Shown here in pieces: positions 54,487-64,000 of a stretch of DNA of 64,000 nt. Origin of the DNA: Methylomonas sp. LL1. GTDB taxonomy: Bacteria; Pseudomonadota; Gammaproteobacteria; Methylococcales; Methylomonadaceae. A program made the position numbers and the translations under genes. How positions within the stretch are numbered: position 1 is the stretch's first letter; each line of letters begins with the position of its first letter. The notes beneath the pieces are model-generated. The model saw nothing but the letters and a program-made list of their open reading frames with translations. It had not been told where the DNA came from and did not search any database. The stretch spans positions 248,001-312,000 of the forward strand of contig NZ_CP064653.1 in the NCBI RefSeq assembly GCF_015711015.1, in the 5' to 3' direction.

Positions 54487-56031
54487 ATGAAAAGTTTCAA
54501 ACCCTCGTTTGTATTGGCGGTGGCGCTGCATGTCCTGATCGTGCTGTTATTCAGCTTCAGCTTTCTGACCGAAACCGATAATACCGCCCGGACCTCGCCG
54601 CCGTCCGAGATTATCGAAGCTACGATGATCGATGGCTCGGAAATCGACGCCGAAGCTGAACGCCTGAAACAGGCCGAAGCCAACAAGCAAGCGGCGGAGC
54701 AGCAGCATCGGGAACAGTTGGAAAACGCCAGGAAATCCGAAGAGCAATTGTTACAGCAAGCCCAAAAACAGCGGGTGTTGGAAGAGCAAAAGGCCTTGGA
54801 GCTTGCCGAAAAGCGCAGGCAGGAAGCGCTCGCGGAGCAGAAAAAGCAGGAGCAATTGGAGGCCAAGCGCCAGGAGCAGGAACGAAAGCTGGAAGAGGCC
54901 AAGCTGAAGCAGGCGCTCGAGGAAAAAAAGGCCAAGGAAGCGGCTGAAAAACAGAAAGAAATCGAAAAACAGGTGTCGGTGGAACAGGAAAAACAGGCGG
55001 CCGCCGAACGGGAAGCTAAAATCAAGGAACAAAAAGCTCTCGAGCAACAAAAGCAGCAGGAGCGGAAAGCCGCCGAAGCCAAGGCTAAAGCGGAAAAAGA
55101 TAAACAGCTAGCCGTGGAAAAAGCCAGGGCCGAGCAGGAACAGAAAGCCGCGGAGTTAAAGGCAAAAGCCGAAGCGGAAAAGCAGGCGGATTTGGCGGCT
55201 GAAAAAGCCGAGAAAGCCCGTCAAGTGGCCGAAGCCGATGCAAAGGCCAAGGCGGAAAAAGAAAAACAAGTAGCCGAAGAAAAGTCGAGCAAGGAGCGCC
55301 AGGCCAAGCAAGCGGCTGAAAGGGCTGAAAAAGAGCGTCAGGCTAACGAAGCGTCCGCTAGGGCTAAGGCTGAAAAGGATAAACAGGAAGCCGCCGCTAA
55401 AGCCAGGGCCGAGCAGGAAAGGCAGGCAGCCGAGGCAAGGGTCAAGGCGGAGAAGGAAAAGCAATTAGCCACGGAAAAAGCCGAGAAGGAACGCCAAGCT
55501 AAACTGGCGGCCGAGAAGGCTGAAAAAGAACGTCAAGCCGCCGAAGCGGCCGCCAAGGCCAAGGCGGAAGTCGATGCAAAAGCCAAGGCGGAGGCTGCCG
55601 CCAAAGCCAGGGCGGAACAGGAAAGACAAGCGGCCATTGCCGCGGCTGAAAAGGCTGAAAAAGAACGCCAGGCTGCCGAAGCCGCCGCAGCAGCCAAGGC
55701 CGAACAGGAAAGACAGGCAGCTGCGGCGGCTAAGGCTGAATCCGACAAGCAAGCCAGTCAGGAGGCCAAACAGGCTATTGCTCGCAAGGTGGAAGGTGCC
55801 TGGACTAGGCCGATGAACGCAACGGCGGGCTTGAAATGCACAATTCAGGTAAAATTACTGGCCAGTGGCGAAGTGATGGATGCGGTGGTGGTGAGCAGTA
55901 GCGGTGATGCGGTTTTCGACCGTTCGGCCGAAAATGCGGTGAGAAAAGCCTCGCCGTTGCCAGTTCCGCAAGATAGGGCGCTGTTCAATCAGGAATTTAG
56001 AGTCTTTTCGTTTGTGTTTAAACCGGAATAA
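54487..56031 (+). CDS. tolA: TolA, long helical Tol-Pal tether
   Basis: 514 aa, longer than the roughly 420 aa of E. coli TolA. A membrane helix (about 8-28) is followed by about 380 residues of nearly pure Ala/Lys/Glu/Gln helical repeats ([14 protein letters not shown] types) that span the periplasm. The C-terminal domain (about 430-514) has [20 protein letters not shown], a TonB_C-like fold that binds TolB/Pal. The low-complexity DNA produces many spurious antisense ORFs. The helical part may vary in length between strains. Confidence 0.95.
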   Translation: MKSFKPSFVLAVALHVLIVLLFSFSFLTETDNTARTSPPSEIIEATMIDGSEIDAEAERLKQAEANKQAAEQQHREQLENARKSEEQLLQQAQKQRVLEEQKALELAEKRRQEALAEQKKQEQLEAKRQEQERKLEEAKLKQALEEKKAKEAAEKQKEIEKQVSVEQEKQAAAEREAKIKEQKALEQQKQQERKAAEAKAKAEKDKQLAVEKARAEQEQKAAELKAKAEAEKQADLAAEKAEKARQVAEADAKAKAEKEKQVAEEKSSKERQAKQAAERAEKERQANEASARAKAEKDKQEAAAKARAEQERQAAEARVKAEKEKQLATEKAEKERQAKLAAEKAEKERQAAEAAAKAKAEVDAKAKAEAAAKARAEQERQAAIAAAEKAEKERQAAEAAAAAKAEQERQAAAAAKAESDKQASQEAKQAIARKVEGAWTRPMNATAGLKCTIQVKLLASGEVMDAVVVSSSGDAVFDRSAENAVRKASPLPVPQDRALFNQEFRVFSFVFKPE

Positions 56032-56054
56032 TCAAAACAAATCGGATCAATAGA

Positions 56055-57338
56055 ATGATTTTAGTAGCAAGAGTTTTCTTCATTGGCCTAATGGCTTCAT
56101 GGATAGGCGTGGCGCAAGCCGATGGTTTAACCATTGAAATCACCAAGGGCTCGCAAGCGGCAGTGCCAATTGCCATCGTGCCGTTTGAGCAGCAAGGTTC
56201 CGTGGGCAATGTCAAACTTTCCGATGTGGTTAATTCGGATTTGGCCGGCAGTGGTTTTTTCAAGACACTGTCCGAAGACGATATGCTGACCAAGCCCAGC
56301 GAGCCGGATAAGGTCAATTTCCGTGACTGGCAGGCCTTGGGCCAGGATTATATGGTGATTGGGCAGGTAGTTGGTAACGGCGGCAGTTTCAATATCCAGT
56401 TCCATTTGTTCAATGTGCATAACGGCCAATTGTTGATGGGATATAAATTGACGGTGGGCGGTAACGAACTGCGCCGCGCCGCGCACCATATCAGCGATTT
56501 GATCTATGAAAAACTCACCGGCCGCAAGGGTGCGTTCAATACCCGCATTGCTTATGTGACCAGTGCGTCCAGAGGTCAAGGCAAACAATTCATGTTGCAA
56601 GTGGCGGATGCGGATGGTTATAACCCCAGAACCATAGCCGAATCGCCGGAACCCATCATGGCGCCGGCTTGGTCGCCGGACGGTTCGAAAATCGCCTATG
56701 TATCATTCCATACCAAGCGTTCGGAAATCTTCGTGCAAACACTGGCGACCGGACAGCGCGAAAGCGTTGCCTCCTATCCGGGCATCAACGGCGCGCCGGC
56801 CTTTTCGCCGGACGGTAGCCGGTTGGCGGTTACCTTGTCCAAGGACGGTAGTCCCGATGTCTATATCCTGAATCTGGCGAACAAGGGCTTAACCCGGTTG
56901 ACTTCAAGCTTGTCTATCGATACCGAACCGACATGGTCGCCCGACGGCAGTACCATCGTGTTTACCTCGGATCAAGGCGGCAAGCCGCAGTTGTACACGG
57001 TTCCCAGTTCGGGCGGTAGAGCGACGCGATTGACTTTTCAGGGTGATTACAATGCCAGGGGCCGGTTCTCCGCCGATGGTAGAAGCTTGGCAATGGTTAG
57101 CGGCAACGGCGGCAGTTACCGGATAGCGGTAATGGACATGGCCTCTCGCACGGTCAATGTGTTGAGCGACGGTAATCTCGACGAGTCGCCCAGCTTCGCG
57201 CCGAATGGCAGCATGATACTGTTTTCAGCCAACAAAGGCGGTCGCTCGGTATTGTCGGTGGTTTCAACCGATGGCGCCATGCAGCAAAAACTGGACTTCC
57301 AAAGCGGCGGTGTCAGAGAACCGGCCTGGGCACCTTAA
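56055..57338 (+). CDS. tolB: Tol-Pal system translocation protein TolB
   Basis: 427 aa. Signal peptide (about 1-23), N-terminal domain ([27 protein letters not shown]) and a C-terminal beta-propeller with repeated [20 protein letters not shown] and [10 protein letters not shown] blades. Periplasmic partner of Pal and TolA. Confidence 0.97.
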   Translation: MILVARVFFIGLMASWIGVAQADGLTIEITKGSQAAVPIAIVPFEQQGSVGNVKLSDVVNSDLAGSGFFKTLSEDDMLTKPSEPDKVNFRDWQALGQDYMVIGQVVGNGGSFNIQFHLFNVHNGQLLMGYKLTVGGNELRRAAHHISDLIYEKLTGRKGAFNTRIAYVTSASRGQGKQFMLQVADADGYNPRTIAESPEPIMAPAWSPDGSKIAYVSFHTKRSEIFVQTLATGQRESVASYPGINGAPAFSPDGSRLAVTLSKDGSPDVYILNLANKGLTRLTSSLSIDTEPTWSPDGSTIVFTSDQGGKPQLYTVPSSGGRATRLTFQGDYNARGRFSADGRSLAMVSGNGGSYRIAVMDMASRTVNVLSDGNLDESPSFAPNGSMILFSANKGGRSVLSVVSTDGAMQQKLDFQSGGVREPAWAP

Positions 57339-57390
57339 ATCGTATTGATAAATTTTTTTCGTTTGAACTTTAAAATTTTGGAGAGGATGT

Positions 57391-57969
57391 ATGAAATTGA
57401 ATAAAACCTATTTGGCATTGGCGATGAGCGCTATTTTGATCAGCGGTTGTAGCTCAACAGAAGAGGAAGGCAGTTTGACCGATGCGGCGCAAGGTACCGA
57501 TGCTTCCACCAGCGGCTATAGCGACGGCTCGATGTCCGGCAGTCAGATCGGTTCGGGCAATGGTTACAATACCGGTTCAGGTTATGGCTCGGGATCGGGT
57601 GCTAACTTAGGCCCCGAATTCAGCGATCCCAATAATCCGCTGTCAAAACAAACTATTTACTTCGAACTCGATAGCAGTCAAGTGAAACAGGAATTCGTGC
57701 CGGTGGTTGCCGCCCATGCCCAATACCTGGCATCGCATCCTAATCAACATGTGATTTTGTCCGGTCATGCCGATGAACGCGGTTCAAGCGAATACAACAT
57801 CGCCTTGGGCGAACAACGCGCCAAGTCGGTGGAAAGAATGATGCGTTCGCAAGGCGTTACCGCCGGCCAGTTGGAAATCGTTAGTTACGGCGAAGAAAAA
57901 CCGGCGGTTTCCGGTGGCGGCGAATCGGCTTGGCAAATGAATCGTCGAGTAGAAGTAGGCTATCAATGA
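57391..57969 (+). CDS. pal: Peptidoglycan-associated lipoprotein Pal
   Basis: 192 aa. Lipobox ISGC (Cys 20), a Gly/Ser-rich linker (about 50-75, GSGYGSGSGA), then an OmpA-type peptidoglycan-binding domain (about 85-192): IYFELDSSQV, LSGHADERGSSEYNIALGEQRA, NRRVEVGY. GGAGAGG precedes the ATG. Anchors the outer membrane to the wall. Its stop overlaps cpoB. Confidence 0.97.
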   Translation: MKLNKTYLALAMSAILISGCSSTEEEGSLTDAAQGTDASTSGYSDGSMSGSQIGSGNGYNTGSGYGSGSGANLGPEFSDPNNPLSKQTIYFELDSSQVKQEFVPVVAAHAQYLASHPNQHVILSGHADERGSSEYNIALGEQRAKSVERMMRSQGVTAGQLEIVSYGEEKPAVSGGGESAWQMNRRVEVGYQ

Positions 57970-58856
57970 AAAAAACCGCACTTTTGATGCTGTGCGCGGG
58001 TTTCGGTGTTTGCACCGAAGCCGGCGCGCTGCCGGTTGATAATTCCGGATATCAGGGAAATGCCGGCTACGGAGCGCCTTCGGCGGCATCCGATGGCGCC
58101 ATTTTTGAAGTACTGGGAAGACTTGAGCAGTTGCAATCGGAAGTGCAGCAATTAAGAGGCATGGTGGAGGAGCAGTCGCAAACCATCGCTGATCTGCAAC
58201 GTAAGCAAGGCAACATGTATTCGGATTTGGATGAAAGAATCCAGATGTTGACGCCGGCTAATCAACAGGCCGGCGGCCAAGCGGTGCCCGCGCCGGCAAC
58301 GGCGGGCACGGATGCGGGTCAAGCCATTACGCCGCCGGCGGCGGCTTCAACGCCAACTCCAGCCTCATCTCCGGCTCCCGCGACCGCGGCCCAGCCGGCG
58401 GCTCCGGTTGCCGGTTCGACCGCCCCCGTGGTTGCGGCCGAAAGCAAGCCGGTGGCGCCCCCCGCCGCCACATCCAAGGCCAGCGAAAAAGAACGTTATC
58501 AGGAAGCTTACGATACCTTGCGCAATGGACATAATGCACAGGCCATCAAAATGTTCGAAGCGCTGCAAGCCGATTATCCGGCCGGCGAGTTCAGCGATAA
58601 TTCTCAGTATTGGTTGGGCGAGGCCTACAAGATTAATCGGGAATATGACAAGGCCCGCGCGGCATTTACCAAGGTGATCGGTCAGTATCCCAATAGCTCC
58701 AAGGTGCCCGATGCGATATTGAAGCTGGGATATATCGAGTTCGACCAGCAGAATCTGGCCAAGGCCCGCGATTATCTGACCCGCGTCACCACCAGTTATC
58801 CGGGCACTACCGCCGCCCATTTGGCTTCAAAAAAATTGGCGCAAATGCCGCAATAA
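57966..58856 (+). CDS. cpoB: CpoB (YbgF), Tol-Pal associated TPR protein
   Basis: 296 aa from ATG 57966 (ATGA with pal); a longer frame from 57930 lies inside pal. Signal peptide (about 1-22), N-terminal trimerising coiled coil (about 48-90, LGRLEQLQSEVQQLRGM), a long Ala/Pro linker and C-terminal TPRs (about 180-296; YQEAYDTLRNG, YWLGEAYKINREYDKARAAF, AILKLGYIEF). It coordinates peptidoglycan synthesis with outer-membrane constriction. Confidence 0.96.
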   Translation: MKKTALLMLCAGFGVCTEAGALPVDNSGYQGNAGYGAPSAASDGAIFEVLGRLEQLQSEVQQLRGMVEEQSQTIADLQRKQGNMYSDLDERIQMLTPANQQAGGQAVPAPATAGTDAGQAITPPAAASTPTPASSPAPATAAQPAAPVAGSTAPVVAAESKPVAPPAATSKASEKERYQEAYDTLRNGHNAQAIKMFEALQADYPAGEFSDNSQYWLGEAYKINREYDKARAAFTKVIGQYPNSSKVPDAILKLGYIEFDQQNLAKARDYLTRVTTSYPGTTAAHLASKKLAQMPQ

Positions 58857-59509
58857 TGGCGCGAATGGATTCAACACTGCGTATTAGCGAAATATTTTAT
58901 TCATTACAAGGTGAAACCAATACGGTAGGTCTACCTACCGTATTTATTCGCCTGACCGGTTGCCCTTTGCGCTGTGTTTATTGCGATACCGCCTATGCCT
59001 TTACCGGCGGCGAAAAGCTTACACTGCGGCAAATACTTGACAAAGTCGAAGGTTTCAATACCAGATATGTGACGGTGACCGGTGGCGAGCCCTTGGCTCA
59101 ACCGGGTTGCAATACGCTGATGATAGCGTTGTTGGATGCCGGTTATCAGGTATCGCTGGAAACCAGCGGGGCGCTGGATGTGTCCGGCGTCGATCCTCGA
59201 GTGGTCAAAGTCATGGATTTAAAAACACCGGCTTCTGGCGAGATGCAGCGGAATCTCCATGCCAATATCGAGCATCTGACCGCGCGGGACCAAGTCAAGT
59301 TCGTGATTGCCGACGATGCCGATTACCTTTGGGCCAAACAACAGCTGATCGAACACCGGCTGGCGGAGCGCTGCCAGACCTTGTTTTCTCCGGTGATGGG
59401 CGCTATTTCGGCTACCCAACTGGCCGATAAAATTCTGGCGGATCAATTGCCGGTCCGCTTTCAAATTCAATTGCACAAATATCTTTGGGACGATGCGCGA
59501 GGAAAATAA
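58856..59509 (+). CDS. queE: 7-carboxy-7-deazaguanine synthase QueE
   Basis: 217 aa. Radical SAM enzyme of queuosine/preQ0 synthesis. The cluster motif [11 protein letters not shown] gives C-x3-C-x2-[21 protein letters not shown] and [11 protein letters not shown] are typical. Its start overlaps the cpoB stop (TAATG). queC follows, so both preQ0 enzymes are coupled to the Tol-Pal operon end. Confidence 0.96.
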   Translation: MARMDSTLRISEIFYSLQGETNTVGLPTVFIRLTGCPLRCVYCDTAYAFTGGEKLTLRQILDKVEGFNTRYVTVTGGEPLAQPGCNTLMIALLDAGYQVSLETSGALDVSGVDPRVVKVMDLKTPASGEMQRNLHANIEHLTARDQVKFVIADDADYLWAKQQLIEHRLAERCQTLFSPVMGAISATQLADKILADQLPVRFQIQLHKYLWDDARGK

Positions 59510-59519
59510 CCTTAAGGGC

Positions 59520-60203
59520 ATGAATCACGGCGAACAAAAAAAAGCCATCATTTTATTATCCGGCGGATTGGACTCGATTACCGTATTGGCGCATGCCCAA
59601 CAGCAGGGATATGCTTGTTATGCATTGAGTTTCGATTACGGTCAGCGGCATAATGCCGAACTGGCGGCCGCCAAGGCAATCGCCCAACATTATGAGGTGC
59701 TTGTACATAAGGTCATTCACTTGGGATTGGATAGTATTGGTGGTTCGGCGCTGACCGACGAACATATTGCCGTTCCCCAGTCGCCGCAAGAAGGAATCCC
59801 GGTAACCTATGTGCCGGCCCGCAATACCATTTTCTTGTCATTTGCCTTGGGTTGGGCGGAAGTGTTGAATGTGCGCGATGTCTTCATCGGCGTCAATGCG
59901 GTCGATTTTTCCGGTTATCCCGATTGCCGGCCCGAGTTTATCCAGGCGTTTCAGGACATGGCTAATCTGGCCACCAAGGCAGGTGTCGAAGGCCACCAAA
60001 TCCGGATACACACACCGCTGATTGCAATGAGTAAGGCCCAAATCATAGCGCAGGGCTTGAGTCTGGGTGTGGATTACGCCAGTACCGTATCCTGTTATGC
60101 CGCCGACCACCAGGGCAGGGCTTGTGGCGGTTGCGATGCCTGCCGCTTGCGTAAAGCCGGATTCATGGCTTTGGGGATAACCGATCCCACGCGCTATCAG
60201 TAG
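59520..60203 (+). CDS. queC: 7-cyano-7-deazaguanine synthase QueC
   Basis: 227 aa from ATG 59520; an in-frame ATG at 59493 inside queE is possible. PP-loop [55 protein letters not shown] and the C-terminal zinc site ([11 protein letters not shown], with an earlier Cys) match QueC. Converts CDG to preQ0 with ATP and ammonia. Confidence 0.97.
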   Translation: MNHGEQKKAIILLSGGLDSITVLAHAQQQGYACYALSFDYGQRHNAELAAAKAIAQHYEVLVHKVIHLGLDSIGGSALTDEHIAVPQSPQEGIPVTYVPARNTIFLSFALGWAEVLNVRDVFIGVNAVDFSGYPDCRPEFIQAFQDMANLATKAGVEGHQIRIHTPLIAMSKAQIIAQGLSLGVDYASTVSCYAADHQGRACGGCDACRLRKAGFMALGITDPTRYQ

Positions 60204-60301
60204 CCGGGTTTTGACGGCTGGCCAGGGAAAAGGTATACAGCTTCGTGTCGTCGAGTATGCTTGTAGCGTTTTGACTTCAATCCAACCTCAACCGTGAGCC
60301 G

Positions 60302-60922
60302 ATGAATATGTCCATGAGCCCTAATAAATCCCAGTTCGTCGCGGTGGCCTCGATCGCCGCCGAATTAAGCGCGGTGATGGATGTTGCCAAGGAAATCTCG
60401 CTGGCGGCTGCCAACGCCAAGGCGATTGCCTTTCGGGCCGGCGAAAAAGCCAAGGGTTTTCAACCGATTACCGACTTCATCAATGAGTTGGCGAAGGAAA
60501 CCATTCAGTTAGTCAATACCATAAACGAACATGCGCTGAAACTCTATCGCTTGACCGTCAAGGAACACCGAATATCGGAAGCCTGCAAGCGCTTTGAACA
60601 AGTCGCGGTCAATGCCTCGGCGGCGGCCCATGCCGATTCATTAATCCATGCATTACAACAAGTCAGGCAGCGGCGCGCCGATTGCCGGCGGCAATTTGCC
60701 AGCCATGTTGCGGAATTATTGGCCCAGTTGGCCGATGTGATGCATCCGGCCCGGGCCGCGCGAGTGATTGCGGCTAATTCCCGCATAGAAGCCTCGCAGG
60801 CGGGTGAATATTTACAGAGTCTACAAGCGGTCGCGGAAAGCGTGGATCACGCGGCTCAGATTATTCATGACAAAGTGCATAAGTGCCGCAGTGCATTGAG
60901 TGTCATCAATACCGAAGAATGA
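60302..60922 (+). CDS. Soluble protein with two chemoreceptor-tip-like hairpins
   Basis: 206 aa, all helical, no signal peptide or membrane helix. Two stretches resemble the methyl-accepting chemotaxis protein hairpin ([30 protein letters not shown]). The first is LAAANAKAIAFRAGEKAKGF at about residues 35-54, the second IAANSRIEASQAGE at about 158-171. Both are degenerate: the first loses the canonical IEAA, the second the GRGF. The rest is coiled coil. Possibly a CheW/CheA-associated or signalling scaffold, or an unrelated helical protein. The next gene encodes an ODP-type di-iron protein 42 bp downstream. Starts at 60302, 60308 and 60314 are all possible. Confidence 0.7.
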   Translation: MNMSMSPNKSQFVAVASIAAELSAVMDVAKEISLAAANAKAIAFRAGEKAKGFQPITDFINELAKETIQLVNTINEHALKLYRLTVKEHRISEACKRFEQVAVNASAAAHADSLIHALQQVRQRRADCRRQFASHVAELLAQLADVMHPARAARVIAANSRIEASQAGEYLQSLQAVAESVDHAAQIIHDKVHKCRSALSVINTEE

Positions 60923-60964
60923 TATGCGCCAAAATCCAACTATAACCATGAGGTAGCGTCATCC

Positions 60965-61693
60965 ATGAAAATGACCAAAATTTACGAGGGAGCTTATCAA
61001 TGGATCATGTATGGCCGTGACCCGTATAAGCCCGACAAAATCATCGATACCAATCAATATGTGGTCCGCACCGCCAATCGCTGCTTATTGATCGATCCCG
61101 GCGGGATTGAATTGTTTGCACCGATGTTGGCCGCCGTGTTGCATCACGCACCGGTCGATGAAATTACCGATTTGTTCGCTTCGCATCAGGACCCCGACAT
61201 TATTTCCTCACTGGGTTTATGGGATCAGGCCCTGCCGCACGCCAGACTACATGCGGCCGGATTATGGGAGGGGTTTTTACGCCATTTCGGTTGCGAAAGC
61301 ATTCAGTATGTTCCGATTCCCGATAATGGCGGCGTGATTAATTTGGGGGCGACCGAACTGCAGATCATTCCGGCGCATTATTTACACTCCTCGGCCAACT
61401 TTAATCTGTACGATCCGCAAGCCAAAATATTGTTTTCCGGCGATATCGGAGCGGCGCTGGAAGCGCCGGATGCGCCGGTGTTCGTGGATAATTTCGATGC
61501 CCATGTCGAGAAAATGCGCTATTTCCACCAACGCTGGATGCCGTCCAACCAGGCTAAACGGGTCTGGATCGATCGAGTCAGAAACTTGGACATCGAGATA
61601 CTGGCGCCGCAGCATGGCCGAATGTTCAAGGGCAACGATGTCAAACGCTTTCTGGATTGGTTTGAGGCTTTGCAAGTCGGGATTGCCGTATAA
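60965..61693 (+). CDS. ODP-type di-iron metallo-beta-lactamase-fold protein
   Basis: 242 aa. The metallo-beta-lactamase fold of flavodiiron proteins without a flavodoxin domain. CLLIDPGG starts the core; the metal motif reads SHQDPDIISSL (H-x-D-P-D in place of HxHxDH); PAHYLHSSANFNLYD supplies the next His; LFSGDIGAAL the bridging Asp; LAPQHGRMFKG the last His. This matches the oxygen-binding di-iron (ODP) group, known as O2/iron sensors in chemotaxis. Without a flavin partner it more likely senses than reduces O2. It follows the receptor-tip-like gene and is closed by a strong terminator. Confidence 0.85.
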   Translation: MKMTKIYEGAYQWIMYGRDPYKPDKIIDTNQYVVRTANRCLLIDPGGIELFAPMLAAVLHHAPVDEITDLFASHQDPDIISSLGLWDQALPHARLHAAGLWEGFLRHFGCESIQYVPIPDNGGVINLGATELQIIPAHYLHSSANFNLYDPQAKILFSGDIGAALEAPDAPVFVDNFDAHVEKMRYFHQRWMPSNQAKRVWIDRVRNLDIEILAPQHGRMFKGNDVKRFLDWFEALQVGIAV

Positions 61694-61739
61694 AACAAAC
61701 ATTTGCCATGAATACCGTTTATAATTCCGCCGTTTTAAG

Positions 61740-61765
61740 CCCCCGTCGCAATACGGGGGTTTTTT
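61740..61765 (+). terminator. Intrinsic terminator after the ODP gene
   Basis: CCCCCGT (61740-61746) and ACGGGGG (61753-61759) form a 7-bp GC-rich stem with loop CGCAAT, followed by TTTTTT. It separates the receptor-tip/ODP pair from miaB. Confidence 0.93.
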
Positions 61766-61822
61766 GTTGGGGAGGCGCGGCGGCGTTTCCCGGACGATTG
61801 TAGTTGGAGTATCTGATCAAGC

Positions 61823-63202
61823 ATGGCGCAAAAACTTTATATACAAACTAACGGTTGTCAGATGAACGAGTACGATTCCGACAAGATGCGGGACGTACTG
61901 CAAGCCTCGCACGGTTTGGAGTTGACCGACATACCGGAACAAGCCGATGTGTTGTTGTTGAATACCTGTTCGATTCGGGAAAAGGCCCAGGAAAAAGTCT
62001 TTTCCGCCGTCGGCCGTTGGAAGAAAATCAAGGACAAACGTCCGGATGTGATTATCGGCGTCGGCGGCTGTGTCGCTAGCCAGGAAGGGGCGGCGATCCA
62101 AAAGCGCGCGCCTTACGTCGATATCGTGTTTGGTCCGCAAACTCTGCATCGCTTGCCGGAACTGTTGAATAAGGCGCGCATGGGCGAGTCGCATTTAGTC
62201 GATATTTCTTTCCCGGAAATCGAAAAATTCGACAACTTGCCCGAACCGCGTGCCGAAGGCCCTAAAGCCTACGTCTCGGTGATGGAAGGTTGCAGCAAAT
62301 ATTGTACTTACTGCGTGGTTCCTTACACCCGTGGCGAGGAAGTCAGCCGGCCATTGAACGATGTGATCGCCGAGATCGAAACCCTGGCCCGGCAAGGCGT
62401 GCGCGAGATCAACCTGCTCGGCCAAAACGTCAATGCCTATCGCGGCGCAATGGAAGACGGAGACATCGCCAGTTTCGCGTTTTTGCTGCATTGCGTCGCC
62501 GCCGTCGACGGCGTGGATAGAATCCGTTTTACCACCTCGCACCCGTTGGAATTTACCGACGACATCATCGAAGCTTTCGCCGAAATTCCACAATTGGTCA
62601 ATCATCTGCACCTGCCGGTGCAAAGCGGTAGCAATCGGATTTTGGCCGAGATGAAACGCGGCCATGCCCGTGAAGACTATTTGGAAATCATGCGCAAGAT
62701 CAAGGCCGTGCGTCCGGGCATCTCGTTGTCGTCGGATTTCATCATCGGTTTTCCGGGGGAAACCGAGCAGGATTTCGAGGATACCATGGCGCTGATCGAA
62801 GAGGTGGGTTACGACTTTTCCTACAGTTTCATCTTTAGTCCGAGACCCGGTACGCCGGCGGCGAATTATCCGGACGATGTCGGCATGGAGGTTAAGGAGC
62901 AACGCCTGCAACACTTGAAGAGCCGCTTGAACGAAATGTTCATGGCTATCTCCGAGTCCATGATAGGTTCGGTACAAAGCATCCTGGTGGAAGGCGTTTC
63001 CAAGAAAAATCCGTTGCATTTGACCGGACGCACCGAAAACAACCGGGTGGTCAATTTTGCCGCACATCCGCGCTTAATAGGCCAGTTCGTGGACGTTCGG
63101 ATCACCGAGGCATTGCCCAATTCATTGCGCGGAAAACTGGTCGAGTCTTCCGTCGAAAAAATATTGCAAAATACCTCTCAGGGCATAAAGGTAGCGTGTT
63201 GA
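61823..63202 (+). CDS. miaB: tRNA-2-methylthio-N6-dimethylallyladenosine synthase MiaB
   Basis: 459 aa. Three domains: N-terminal UPF0004 with three Cys ([26 protein letters not shown]), radical SAM with [15 protein letters not shown], and C-terminal TRAM (about 375-440, [12 protein letters not shown]). Methylthiolates i6A37 in tRNA. It overlaps the phoH start at its stop codon, the common miaB-phoH-ybeY order. Confidence 0.97.
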   Translation: MAQKLYIQTNGCQMNEYDSDKMRDVLQASHGLELTDIPEQADVLLLNTCSIREKAQEKVFSAVGRWKKIKDKRPDVIIGVGGCVASQEGAAIQKRAPYVDIVFGPQTLHRLPELLNKARMGESHLVDISFPEIEKFDNLPEPRAEGPKAYVSVMEGCSKYCTYCVVPYTRGEEVSRPLNDVIAEIETLARQGVREINLLGQNVNAYRGAMEDGDIASFAFLLHCVAAVDGVDRIRFTTSHPLEFTDDIIEAFAEIPQLVNHLHLPVQSGSNRILAEMKRGHAREDYLEIMRKIKAVRPGISLSSDFIIGFPGETEQDFEDTMALIEEVGYDFSYSFIFSPRPGTPAANYPDDVGMEVKEQRLQHLKSRLNEMFMAISESMIGSVQSILVEGVSKKNPLHLTGRTENNRVVNFAAHPRLIGQFVDVRITEALPNSLRGKLVESSVEKILQNTSQGIKVAC

Positions 63203-64000
63203 CAGTCGCCGAATTTTCCAAGGAAATCACCTTGTTGCCGGACGATATTCGCCGGCTTTCTAATTTTTGCGGACAACTCGATGTGCATTTACGCCAGATC
63301 GAACAGCGTCTGCATGTCGATATCGCCAATCGCGGCAATCATTTTAAAATTACCGGCGTCGACGCGGCGGTCAAGGCGGCTAGCGCGGTCATGCGGAAGT
63401 TATTCGAAATGGCCGAAAAGGAAGAGATTACCCCCGAGCAGGTACACCTGAGTCTGCAGGACGCCAGTATCGATCAGTTGTTGCAATCCGCGCCCGCTAT
63501 AAAACAGGATCAGGTCGCGATCAGAACCAAGCGCGGCGTGATCAAGGGTAGGGGGGAGAATCAGCAGGATTATCTGCGCAAGATACTCACGCACGACATC
63601 AATTTCGGTGTCGGACCGGCCGGTACCGGCAAGACCTATTTGGCGGTGGCCTGCGCGGTGGAAGCCCTGCAAAACGAATCCGTGCGGCGGATTATTCTGG
63701 TTCGGCCAGCGGTGGAAGCCGGCGAAAAACTGGGCTTTTTGCCGGGCGACATGGCGCAAAAAGTCGATCCCTATTTGCGGCCCTTGTACGATGCCCTATA
63801 CGATATGTTGGGTTTCGAGCGGGTCGAGAAACTACTGGAAAAGAACGTTATCGAAGTGGCGCCGTTAGCTTTCATGCGTGGGCGGACCCTGAACGATTCG
63901 TTTATCATTCTGGACGAAGCCCAAAACACCACCACCGAACAGATCAAGATGTTCCTGACCCGCGTCGGCTTCGGTTCCACCGCCGTGGTGACCGGCGACG
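63199..64000 (+). CDS. phoH: PhoH-like ATPase (YbeZ), truncated at window end
   Basis: Partial; runs off the window after about 267 residues. Start taken as TTG 63199, which overlaps the miaB stop (TTGA) and has AAAGG seven bases upstream; GTG 63196 is an alternative. N-terminal region, then [21 protein letters not shown] (Walker A, split: GPAGTGKT) and [19 protein letters not shown] (Walker B), then the sensor strand VVTGD. YbeZ/PhoH works with the endoribonuclease YbeY, expected just beyond the window. Confidence 0.93.
   Translation, partial: MTVAEFSKEITLLPDDIRRLSNFCGQLDVHLRQIEQRLHVDIANRGNHFKITGVDAAVKAASAVMRKLFEMAEKEEITPEQVHLSLQDASIDQLLQSAPAIKQDQVAIRTKRGVIKGRGENQQDYLRKILTHDINFGVGPAGTGKTYLAVACAVEALQNESVRRIILVRPAVEAGEKLGFLPGDMAQKVDPYLRPLYDALYDMLGFERVEKLLEKNVIEVAPLAFMRGRTLNDSFIILDEAQNTTTEQIKMFLTRVGFGSTAVVTGD

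Noticed and set aside
54384-55752. Several long antisense ORFs opposite tolA, some Phe/Leu-rich or Ser/Ala-rich
   Set aside because: They arise from the repetitive Ala/Lys/Glu codons of TolA read backwards.
1-64000. Search for tRNA, rRNA, CRISPR arrays, intact IS elements and prophage genes
   Set aside because: No cloverleaf, rRNA segment, regular short repeats with spacers, transposase or phage structural gene was recognised by reading. A tRNAscan-SE or Infernal run would settle the RNA part.

Overview
The window reads as a chromosomal segment of a gammaproteobacterium. Conserved blocks in typical gammaproteobacterial order (yebC-ruvC-ruvA-ruvB-ybgC-tolQRAB-pal-cpoB-queE-queC, miaB-phoH) carry that assignment. 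An NAD-dependent soluble formate dehydrogenase (fdsG-fdsB-fdsA-fdhD-fdsD) together with iscA-nifU-nifS behind a sigma54/NifA-type promoter suggests a nitrogen-fixing C1 oxidiser, probably a methanotroph of the Methylococcales such as Methylomonas. The genus is inference. No rRNA, tRNA, CRISPR array, intact insertion sequence or prophage was seen.

Layout. 0.1-2.8 kb: a periplasmic OmpA-domain protein and a membrane Ser/Thr kinase with periplasmic PKD-like and DUF4384 domains. 2.9-7.4 kb: a DUF2835 protein, htpX, a PQQ-type sugar dehydrogenase-like protein, a NUDIX hydrolase, a LuxR-type regulator with a degenerate receiver, and a HAD hydrolase. 7.5-11.9 kb (minus strand): a four-gene signalling operon with a GlrK-like kinase that lacks its phospho-acceptor histidine, a lipoprotein, a normal histidine kinase and an OmpR-type regulator. 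12.1-15.8 kb: a very large exported glycosidase-like protein. 15.8-17.3 kb: an AT-rich accessory patch with orphan genes, an ORF remnant and an inverted repeat. 17.3-23.3 kb: the formate dehydrogenase operon. 23.5-26.3 kb: bfd behind a clear Fur box, a parvulin lipoprotein, and bolA/yciI/yciB.

26.4-34.9 kb: a DUF1244 protein and methyltransferase, an acidic SPOR-domain membrane protein with evenly spaced FliM-like motifs, a 5'-nucleotidase, an orphan 503-aa protein, lnt, and a SagB-type double nitroreductase. 35.2-38.2 kb: a NifZ-like gene divergent from iscA-nifU-nifS. 38.5-45.6 kb: a tightly coupled membrane-protein/MoxR/DUF58/RDD/SpoIIM cluster. 45.6-49.9 kb: glutathione peroxidase, a membrane protein, a TlpA-like thioredoxin, and serA-serB. 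50-60.2 kb: Holliday-junction resolution (ruvCAB), the Tol-Pal envelope system, and queuosine precursor synthesis. 60.3-61.7 kb: a soluble protein with two chemoreceptor-tip-like hairpins beside an ODP-type di-iron protein. 61.8-64.0 kb: miaB and a phoH cut by the window end.

The best candidates for something little described are the receptor-tip/ODP pair (60.3-61.7 kb), the histidine-less kinase operon (7.5-11.9 kb), the regularly spaced FliM-like motifs of the SPOR protein (27.5 kb) and the multi-module exported protein (12.1 kb). All function statements come from reading motifs and gene order; no database search was run.
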